Made by a program: the position numbers and the translations under genes
Source of the DNA: Pedobacter sp. UBA1654
GTDB lineage: Bacteria > Bacteroidota > Bacteroidia > Sphingobacteriales > Sphingobacteriaceae
Direction: 5' to 3'
Length of the DNA: 5,142 bases
NCBI GenBank assembly: GCA_002320935.1
Contig: DCLG01000002.1
Coordinates: forward strand, 1 to 5,142
Notes under the pieces: model-generated
Told to the model about the DNA's origin: nothing
Database searches by the model: none
The model's input: only the letters and a program-made list of their open reading frames with translations
In this document: positions 1-4,697 of the stretch, in pieces
Layout of the letters: every line of letters starts with the position of its first letter
How positions within the stretch are numbered: the stretch's first letter is position 1

Positions 1-37
1 CCTTACTCAACTTTATGCTTAGAACGAACTTAGTCCA

Positions 38-67
38 CAAGTTTTTGACTTGATCCTAGGTAAGGAT
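38..67. repeat. Two abutting 5-bp inverted repeats downstream of the tRNA
   Basis: CAAGT (38-42) and ACTTG (48-52) pair around five bases, and ATCCT (53-57) and AGGAT (63-67) pair around five bases immediately after. A third, looser pair CAAGAA/TTCTTG lies at 84-89 and 105-110. No coding frame, RNA gene or terminator could be supported in 1-115; one frame is open from the edge to a TGA at 51-53 but is too short to judge. The stems are short and may be chance. Confidence 0.3.
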
Positions 68-119
68 TAAAACTGTATGTATACAAGAACTGTAAATGAC
101 TAGATTCTTGATAACGAAA

Positions 120-141
120 AAAGCCCCAGAAATGGGGCTTT
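120..141 (-). terminator. Intrinsic terminator hairpin downstream of tRNA-Ser
   Basis: The sequence AAAGCCCC (120-127) pairs perfectly with GGGGCTTT (134-141) around a six-base loop (128-133). Read on the minus strand, the GC-rich stem runs into a T tract (complement of 117-122), the classic Rho-independent layout. It lies 11 bases beyond the 3' end of the tRNA-Ser gene. Read on the plus strand the stem is followed by TAATTTTT, so it may also stop transcription arriving from the left. No other GC-rich terminator is visible between the YihY-family gene and this point, so it may end that operon's readthrough as well. Confidence 0.85.
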
Positions 142-152
142 AATTTTTGATG

Positions 153-237
153 CGGAGAGTGGGGGATTCGAACCCGCGGACCTTTAACAGTCAACAGTTT
201 TCAAGACTGCCGCAATCGACCACTCTGCCAACTCTCC
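153..237 (-). tRNA. tRNA-Ser (anticodon UGA)
   Basis: On the minus strand the 7-bp acceptor stem GGAGAGT/ACTCTCC closes perfectly and is followed by G73, the usual serine discriminator base (position 153). The anticodon arm is GCAGT-CTTGAAA-ACTGT, with anticodon TGA at 203-201, which reads UCA and related serine codons. A long variable region of about 16 nt containing a GAC/GTC mini-stem marks it as a class II tRNA, as expected for serine. The T loop is TTCGAAT. CCA is not fully encoded: CAT follows G73. The T stem carries one C·C mismatch at its second pair and the anticodon stem begins with a G·U pair. The total length of 85 nt is normal for tRNA-Ser. The identity is secure. Confidence 0.96.
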
Positions 238-241
238 GCGA

Positions 242-272
242 CAAAAGTACAAACTCCGGCTGAATATGCAAA
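242..272 (-). promoter_or_regulatory. Bacteroidota-type promoter of tRNA-Ser
   Basis: On the minus strand a perfect -7 element TACTTTTG (249-242, consensus TAnnTTTG) is preceded by a -33 element TTTG (272-269) with a 19-nt spacer. This is the spacing expected for the primary sigma factor of Bacteroidota. Centring the element at -7 puts the start site at about 238, one base before the mature tRNA 5' end at 237. The tRNA therefore probably has its own start and almost no 5' leader. Confidence 0.75.
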
Positions 273-333
273 TAGGCACATGTCTTTTTTCTAAAAAATT
301 GGCTAAGCTCTTTAAAATGAGGAAGAATAAATT

Positions 334-1317
334 TTATTTATGCAGTTTATCCTCTACGGGCGCATCTTTTTTGAACCTGTTGAAGTTGGGTTTAATGATC
401 TTAACGCTTCTTTTTGTTAGATCGATGCTTGCATTTAACTCAAATCCAAGTAAAAGAATTAAAGAATTGAGGTATAACCAGATCATCATCACCAGTAATG
501 TTCCAATCGATCCATAGATCTTGTTGTATGATCCAAACTGGTTGATGTAAAAGGAGAAGCCCCATATTGTTAGGAAAGCCAAGATGGTCGCCAGAAATGA
601 ACCCGCACTAAAGAACTTCCATTTCTTTGCATTGGCAGGGCCGTAGCGGTACAGAATGGAGATGGTAACAAAGTATAATATACCCAATAAAGCCCAGCGT
701 GTAAGCTGTATCGCATAATAGGTTAAGTTACCTTCTATGTGTAATTCTGTTTTAATGTAGGTTAGTGCGATCTCACCAATAGTCATTGCACCAATGCAGA
801 TGATCACAGAAAAGGCAATGACCAAGGTCAGGACAACTGCAATGATCCGCTGCTTTAGCCAGGAACGTGTTTCAATGATCAGCGAAGATTTGTTGAACGC
901 CACCATTAGATAGTGTACACCATTTGTAGCAAAGATCAGAGAGAGCAGGAAACCGAGGGATAATAATTTCCCGTTCTGAATCTTCACGATTTCTTCAATT
1001 GTACTCTGAAATGCTTCAAAGGCCTTATTCGGTAGAATCAGCGCAATCAGGGACATCAACTGATTCTGAAAACCATCAGGCAAAAAGGGGATGAGGGTAA
1101 ATAAAAAGATGATTGCAGGAAAGATCGCCAGCATGAAATTATAAGCAAGCGATGAAGCTCTGTCAATAAGTGAGTCTTTAGAGATCTCTTTGATAAAGAA
1201 TGTTGCAATGGTGTAAATGGGCAGGGGACTAAACCCCGGCAGCACGTATACTTTAGTCCATTCTATAAATAGATGATAGATACGTATTCGAAGCAGCTGT
1301 TTATGTACCCATTCCAT
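334..1317 (-). CDS. YihY/virulence factor BrkB family inner-membrane protein
   Basis: This is a 327-residue polytopic inner-membrane protein. Hydrophobic segments lie at about residues 58-78, 118-139, 158-182, 207-224, 236-257 and 271-292, giving the six helices usual in the YihY/BrkB family. The family signature is clear: ASSLAYNFMLAIFPA (55-69) opens the first helix, and the block at 268-296 has the characteristic YGSIG, then WLYLNS, then LLLGFELNA. The length is in the family's usual range. The biochemical function is not established. E. coli YihY was once misnamed RNase BN, and that activity should not be transferred here; BrkB was linked to serum resistance in Bordetella. The ATG at 1317 is 12 nt after the thioesterase stop and has no Shine-Dalgarno, as is normal in this phylum. 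The hydrophilic N-terminus (1-50) and the lysine-rich tail (302-327) are probably cytoplasmic. It is the last gene of the four-gene leftward operon. Confidence 0.93.
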   Translation of the reverse strand: MEWVHKQLLRIRIYHLFIEWTKVYVLPGFSPLPIYTIATFFIKEISKDSLIDRASSLAYNFMLAIFPAIIFLFTLIPFLPDGFQNQLMSLIALILPNKAFEAFQSTIEEIVKIQNGKLLSLGFLLSLIFATNGVHYLMVAFNKSSLIIETRSWLKQRIIAVVLTLVIAFSVIICIGAMTIGEIALTYIKTELHIEGNLTYYAIQLTRWALLGILYFVTISILYRYGPANAKKWKFFSAGSFLATILAFLTIWGFSFYINQFGSYNKIYGSIGTLLVMMIWLYLNSLILLLGFELNASIDLTKRSVKIIKPNFNRFKKDAPVEDKLHK

Positions 1318-1329
1318 CTACGCAATGTG

Positions 1330-1734
1330 CTAAAAAAACTTGATCATTCGTTCTACAAAAGCGGGCGGGGGAAGACAAGGCTTTTTCTTCTCCATGTCAA
1401 AAAAGACCAATGTGGTTTTTCCAATATTTATCAGTTCTTCATCCTCATTGTAGATCTCGTAAATAAACTTGATTCGGATTCCCGGCTTTTCTTCAACAAT
1501 GGTTTTTATCGTGAGTTCCTGGTCATAGTAAGCAGGTTTAATGAACTTGCTGTTCAACTCTAAAAGTGGCATCATAACGCCATCTTTCTCCATTTCCTGG
1601 TAAGTCATACCCAGGCTCCTAAGCATTTCTACACGACCTACTTCATAGTACTGTGCGTAATTACCATTGTAGACATAGCCCATTTGATCTGTTTCACTGT
1701 ATCTTACCCTTATTTTAGTGCTGTGTGTATACAT
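1330..1734 (-). CDS. Acyl-CoA thioesterase, YbgC/FadM-type hotdog fold
   Basis: This 134-residue protein has the single-hotdog 4-hydroxybenzoyl-CoA-thioesterase-like architecture. The N-terminal strand VRYSETDQMGYVYNGNY (10-26) contains Asp16, which aligns with the catalytic aspartate of YbgC/4HBT enzymes. It runs into the central helix YAQYYEVGRVEMLRSLG (26-42), including the usual Tyr-Glu-x-x-Arg pattern. Strands around 58-66, 73-81, 86-96 and 101-113 complete the sheet. Enzymes of this family hydrolyse acyl-CoA thioesters in the cytoplasm; the actual acyl chain cannot be read from sequence. In proteobacteria YbgC sits with tol-pal, a different envelope context from this one. The ATG lies only 3 nt after the mltG stop (TAG AAG ATG), so translation is probably coupled to mltG. 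Length is typical and no key residue is missing. Confidence 0.9.
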   Translation of the reverse strand: MYTHSTKIRVRYSETDQMGYVYNGNYAQYYEVGRVEMLRSLGMTYQEMEKDGVMMPLLELNSKFIKPAYYDQELTIKTIVEEKPGIRIKFIYEIYNEDEELINIGKTTLVFFDMEKKKPCLPPPAFVERMIKFF

Positions 1735-1737
1735 CTT

Positions 1738-2790
1738 CTATCTGAATATTTTGCGTGCGTCTAGTGCAGCTCTGTATTTATTTGCATTTATTTCGTGTTG
1801 AGCACGGGTTTCTGCGAATCTATGATACCCGGAGAAATCTTCTTTGGCACACATGTAAATGTATTCGTGATCCTCTTTGTTCAAGACGGCATCAATTGCA
1901 GCAATGCTTGGCATCATAATAGGTCCTGGAGGCAAGCCAGCAACCCGGTAAGTATTATATGGCGATTCTTTACGAAGCAATGGTCCTGTTACCCGGTTTA
2001 CAGTAAAGTCGCCGTTTGCATAAATTACCGTTGGATCTGCCTGAAGCCGAATTCCTTTTTCCAGGCGGTTCAGGTATAGTCCGGCGATGGTTGGCATTTC
2101 TTTGTCATACAGTGCTTCGCCATCTACAATTGATGCTAAGATGCTCACTTCAATCGGTGTAAGATCAAGTGCTGCTGCTTTATCTTTCCTTTCCTGGTTC
2201 CAGAACTTCGTATACTCTTTATGCATTCTCTCGATAAAATCTGAGGCTGGGGTGTTCCAATACATTTCATAGGTGTTTGGAATGAACATGGTGTAGAAGT
2301 TCTCTTTATTGAAACCATATTTCTCAATTACACTCGTCGAATCCAGATAATTCATGAAGGCGGTGGAGTCTGGCTCTAGTTGTCTGGACAGGTACCCGGC
2401 GAAGTTCTCCTTTTTTCTTAGGCCCTGAAACTTTAATTTCACAGGGTCCTGATTGCCTGCTTTGATAAGATTTATTAAACTGCGGTTATTCATGCCCTTC
2501 TTCAGCGTGTATTTTCCTGGCTTTAAATTGGTATAGAGCTCCATTTTCAGCGCTGCTTTCTGGAAAGCAGCTACGTCATTTAGAATCTTCTGCTCTTTGA
2601 CTTCCTCAAGCAAGGATTCCATACTTGATCCGGTACGCACGAATAGGAACTTCTGGCTGTCAGTCACATTTGGTGCGAAATAGGTATTGTAAAACTGCAA
2701 GCCAATAACTGCTGCAGCGATGATGAGAATAGCTGCAATGGCTAGTATAATTTTGTATTTGTTAGATAAAGTTTTCTTTTCGTTAGTCAT
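1738..2790 (-). CDS. mltG: Endolytic peptidoglycan transglycosylase MltG (YceG-like)
   Basis: This 350-residue protein has a short cytoplasmic N-terminus, one membrane helix (about 13-31) and a periplasmic YceG domain. Known MltG enzymes cleave nascent glycan strands internally at the inner membrane and leave a 1,6-anhydroMurNAc end, which is thought to set strand length. Residues 45-112 match the N-terminal LysM-like subdomain. The catalytic core is clear: LASIVDGEA (218-226), NRLEKGIRLQADPTVIYA (241-258), SPYNTYRVAGLPPGPI (276-291) and a C-terminal GYHRF (321-325). Glu225 aligns with the catalytic Glu218 of E. coli MltG, by my own recalled alignment. The preceding Glu-Lys of the common EKE pattern is Asp223-Gly224 here. 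The ATG at 2790 is 14 nt after the PASTA gene stop and has no Shine-Dalgarno. Neighbouring PASTA and ddl genes support a cell-wall role. Confidence 0.95.
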   Translation of the reverse strand: MTNEKKTLSNKYKIILAIAAILIIAAAVIGLQFYNTYFAPNVTDSQKFLFVRTGSSMESLLEEVKEQKILNDVAAFQKAALKMELYTNLKPGKYTLKKGMNNRSLINLIKAGNQDPVKLKFQGLRKKENFAGYLSRQLEPDSTAFMNYLDSTSVIEKYGFNKENFYTMFIPNTYEMYWNTPASDFIERMHKEYTKFWNQERKDKAAALDLTPIEVSILASIVDGEALYDKEMPTIAGLYLNRLEKGIRLQADPTVIYANGDFTVNRVTGPLLRKESPYNTYRVAGLPPGPIMMPSIAAIDAVLNKEDHEYIYMCAKEDFSGYHRFAETRAQHEINANKYRAALDARKIFR

Positions 2791-2804
2791 ACCGGAAATT
2801 TCGT

Positions 2805-3575
2805 TTAAAAGGATTGGTTGGACAATACAACGTTTACCGGTGTACCAATCTTGACTTTGGATACGGAATCGGTAACTACTGGCGTTTGCATAATGATTAC
2901 AGCATTTGCAGTGTCGGTTACGGCACCTTCATAAGTAACATTGCCCAGCGAGAGCATAGAACCTCTAAGCGCAAATCTGGCTTCGTCTATGGTTAAGCCC
3001 AATAATGTTGGAATTTCTACTTCCTCATTTCCCCGGCCATCACCTAATACCAGGTCTATTCTGGAGCCTTTAGGCAAAACCTCACCTGCCTTAATCTCCC
3101 GTCCGCCAAAAGAGGCACTTAATACCACATCACGACTCACGTCTGCTTTATAGGTAGTATCTCCAACTTTCAGTCCATAACCTTCCAGAAGCGGTTGAAC
3201 TTCGCGAATGGACTTGAACTCGATATCCGGGAACTTCACGTCAGGTGCCGAGCCTTTGTTGATGGTAAGATAGATGGTGCGGTTGTCTTTAACAAAGGTA
3301 CCAGCATCCGGATCCTGATCGATTACGATGCCCGGCGGCTTGTCCATGATGTACACAGAGTCTACTTCATATCGTAAACCAACACTCTCAAGTTTGGTAA
3401 CCGCCTGTGTAAAAGAAAGTCCTTTCAATGCGGGTACATCAAGACCCTCGCCGTGTTTGGTATAATACCTTAAACTAAAAAAAGCAATTCCAAGTAGTAC
3501 GGCTACGGTCAGGGCTGCTGCAAGAAGATTATTTCGGAAAGATTTAGTTTTTAGGTAGGCTATGAATTTGCTCAT
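2805..3575 (-). CDS. Membrane-anchored PASTA-domain protein (three PASTA repeats, no kinase)
   Basis: This 256-residue protein has a short basic N-terminus, one membrane helix (about 17-37) and three consecutive PASTA-type repeats at about 43-108, 111-178 and 185-252. Each begins with a Val/Phe-Pro motif (DVPALKG, KFPDIEF, EIPTLLGLT) and ends in a strand of the form IYLTINKG, IDLVLGDG or VNVVLSN. There is no kinase or penicillin-binding domain, unlike the better-known PASTA proteins of Gram-positives, where the repeats sense or bind peptidoglycan. A periplasmic scaffolding or peptidoglycan-sensing role is inferred. An in-frame upstream ATG at 3647 would add 24 hydrophobic residues. I prefer the ATG at 3575 because MSKFIAYLKTK gives the normal short basic N-terminus and the likely promoter (3606-3613) lies downstream of 3647. 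It is the first gene of the operon and diverges from ddl. Confidence 0.9.
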   Translation of the reverse strand: MSKFIAYLKTKSFRNNLLAAALTVAVLLGIAFFSLRYYTKHGEGLDVPALKGLSFTQAVTKLESVGLRYEVDSVYIMDKPPGIVIDQDPDAGTFVKDNRTIYLTINKGSAPDVKFPDIEFKSIREVQPLLEGYGLKVGDTTYKADVSRDVVLSASFGGREIKAGEVLPKGSRIDLVLGDGRGNEEVEIPTLLGLTIDEARFALRGSMLSLGNVTYEGAVTDTANAVIIMQTPVVTDSVSKVKIGTPVNVVLSNQSF

Positions 3576-3595
3576 TTCGGTTTGTAGATGTACAT
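3572..3595 (-). other. Possible 7-codon leader ORF overlapping the PASTA start
   Basis: On the minus strand ATG at 3595 opens a seven-codon frame (MYIYKPK) whose TGA stop (3574-3572) overlaps the ATG start of the PASTA gene in an ATGA arrangement. It lies entirely within the predicted 27-nt leader. Such an overlap could couple translation by reinitiation. There is no Shine-Dalgarno and the frame is very short, so chance is a serious alternative. Confidence 0.25.
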
Positions 3596-3605
3596 GGAAA
3601 CTGGT

Positions 3606-3613
3606 CAAAAATA
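3606..3613 (-). promoter_or_regulatory. Candidate -7 element for the PASTA-mltG-thioesterase-yihY operon
   Basis: TATTTTTG on the minus strand (3613-3606) fits TAnnTTTG exactly and would start transcription near 3602, leaving a leader of about 27 nt before the ATG at 3575. No TTTG or TTG is present at the expected -33 position, which is simply AT-rich, so the assignment is tentative. It is the best candidate in the 98-bp divergent region. Confidence 0.45.
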
Positions 3614-3620
3614 GGCTAAA

Positions 3621-3630
3621 AAAATATTTT
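3621..3630. repeat. AT-only 10-bp palindrome in the divergent intergenic region
   Basis: AAAATATTTT is a perfect palindrome lying between the two divergent genes, inside a run of nearly pure A/T (3617-3633). It could ease promoter melting or bind a regulator, but A/T-rich palindromes are frequent by chance. Confidence 0.3.
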
Positions 3631-3662
3631 ATAGGAATTAAAATCATTTAGGGCGACTTATT

Positions 3663-3670
3663 TATATTTG
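3663..3670 (+). promoter_or_regulatory. Candidate -7 element of ddl
   Basis: TATATTTG fits the TAnnTTTG consensus and is followed by GCC and then the ddl ATG at 3674. If the element is centred at -7, transcription starts at the A of the start codon, which would make the mRNA leaderless. No -33 TTTG is visible at the 19-21 nt spacing, so this remains a candidate. Confidence 0.4.
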
Positions 3671-3673
3671 GCC

Positions 3674-4660
3674 ATGAAAAAAACCATAGCATTACTTACC
3701 GGAGGTACTACCGGGGAGTGGGTAGTCTCTGTAAAGAGTGCGGCAACGATTGCGCATCATTTGGATGCAGACAAATATGACGTCTACAAGATCATGCTTA
3801 GCCAACAGGGATGGTTTTACGAACCTGCAGATTCTGTGAAGATTGAGGTTGATCGAAATGACTTCTCCATCACCATTAAAGGTCGTAAAGTAATGTTTGA
3901 TGGGGTATACATCGCCATCCATGGTTCGCCTGGTGAGGATGGAAAGCTTCAGGGGTATTTCGATATGCTCGACATACCTTATACAACCTGCGATGCGCTC
4001 ACCTCAGCGATATCAATGAATAAAGGTTATACCAAGGCAATTGTGCAGAACATTGATAAATTAAATGTTGCAAAGTCTGTGCAGTTGTTTGATCATACAC
4101 CCTACAGTCTGGAAGCCATTAAGTCTTCTTTGAAGCTTCCTTTGTTCATTAAGCCGAACAATGGGGGCAGTAGTATTGGTATGAGTAAAGTGACCAACCA
4201 GTTTGATTTGAAATCGGCTATTGATAAGGCTTTTAAAGAAGACAAACAGGTACTTATTGAAGAGTTTATCTCCGGAAGGGAATTTTCAGTAGGTGTTGTG
4301 AAGCTTGATGGGGAAATTACGGTTTTACCGATAACCGAAGTAGAAACTGGTAAGGATTTCTTTGATTTTGAAGCTAAATATACACCTGGTCTGGCGAAAG
4401 AAACCACACCAGCGAACCTAAGCGGGGCGACACGGGCCCGGGTTGCGGAGATTGTAAAGAATGTGTATTTAGTGCTTAACTGCCGTGGCGTGGTTCGGAT
4501 CGACTTTATTCTATCCGGGGCCGAAGAGGATTTTTACTTCATCGAGATCAATACCATTCCGGGTCAGACTGCAACAAGTTTCATCCCACAGCAGGTGGCG
4601 GCCATGGGCATGAAGTTAAATGATTTTTATACGAAGCTGGTTAAGGAAACCATCGGGTAA
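3674..4660 (+). CDS. ddl: D-alanine--D-alanine ligase
   Basis: This 328-residue ATP-grasp enzyme joins two D-alanines in an ATP-dependent reaction in the cytoplasm, supplying the dipeptide added by MurF to peptidoglycan precursors. The N-terminal GGTTGEWVVS (10-19) holds Glu15, equivalent to E. coli DdlB Glu15. HGSPGEDG (83-90), Lys160-Pro and GGSSIGMSKV (164-173, with Ser166) are the family signatures. EAKY (233-236) supplies the omega-loop Tyr236, equivalent to Tyr216, which marks a D-Ala rather than a D-lactate enzyme. RID (275-277) and EINTIPG (291-297) give the substrate arginine and the metal ligands. Equivalences are from recalled alignment. All catalytic positions are present and the length is typical. 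I chose the ATG at 3674 (MKKTIALLTGG); an in-frame TTG six bases earlier adds nothing the family has. It diverges from the PASTA-mltG operon. Confidence 0.96.
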   Translation: MKKTIALLTGGTTGEWVVSVKSAATIAHHLDADKYDVYKIMLSQQGWFYEPADSVKIEVDRNDFSITIKGRKVMFDGVYIAIHGSPGEDGKLQGYFDMLDIPYTTCDALTSAISMNKGYTKAIVQNIDKLNVAKSVQLFDHTPYSLEAIKSSLKLPLFIKPNNGGSSIGMSKVTNQFDLKSAIDKAFKEDKQVLIEEFISGREFSVGVVKLDGEITVLPITEVETGKDFFDFEAKYTPGLAKETTPANLSGATRARVAEIVKNVYLVLNCRGVVRIDFILSGAEEDFYFIEINTIPGQTATSFIPQQVAAMGMKLNDFYTKLVKETIG

Positions 4661-4669
4661 TACTATGAT

Positions 4670-4697
4670 TTGGGTTCAGGCTAAAACCTGAACCCAA
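4670..4697. terminator. Perfect 11-bp hairpin between convergent ddl and DUF3575 genes
   Basis: TTGGGTTCAGG (4670-4680) pairs perfectly with CCTGAACCCAA (4687-4697) around a six-base loop CTAAAA. It begins 10 bases after the ddl stop and includes the stop codon (in the loop) and the last codons of the opposite-strand gene. It can form in both transcripts. Neither side has a clear T tract, so it may act as a 3'-end stabiliser or an atypical bidirectional terminator. Confidence 0.6.

Noticed and set aside
1..53. Possible end of a plus-strand gene from the left edge
   Set aside because: One frame is open to a TGA at 51-53 but only 16 codons are visible, with no recognisable motif, so coding cannot be supported.
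285..298. TTTTTT-CT-AAAAAA as a terminator for yihY
   Set aside because: The stem is A/T only with a two-base loop, so it is not a credible hairpin.
266..517. Plus-strand 83-residue frame over the yihY 3' end
   Set aside because: It is the shadow of the YihY coding sequence plus AT-rich spacer, has no recognisable domain, and its start lies within the tRNA promoter region.
1273..1563. Plus-strand 96-residue frame across the yihY-thioesterase junction
   Set aside because: It is antisense to two well-supported genes with intact motifs and shows no protein features of its own.
3576..3647. Longer PASTA protein starting at ATG 3647
   Set aside because: The extra 24 residues are a hydrophobic run coded by the AT-rich intergenic region. 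The predicted promoter lies inside it, and the ATG at 3575 gives a normal short basic N-terminus before the membrane helix.
3668..3673. TTG start for ddl at 3668
   Set aside because: The family N-terminus is MKKTIALLTGG, given by the ATG at 3674, and the TTG is part of the candidate -7 element.
4102..4407. Minus-strand 101-residue frame inside ddl
   Set aside because: It is antisense to the conserved Ddl catalytic domain; low complexity in Ser/Leu reflects the complementary codons.
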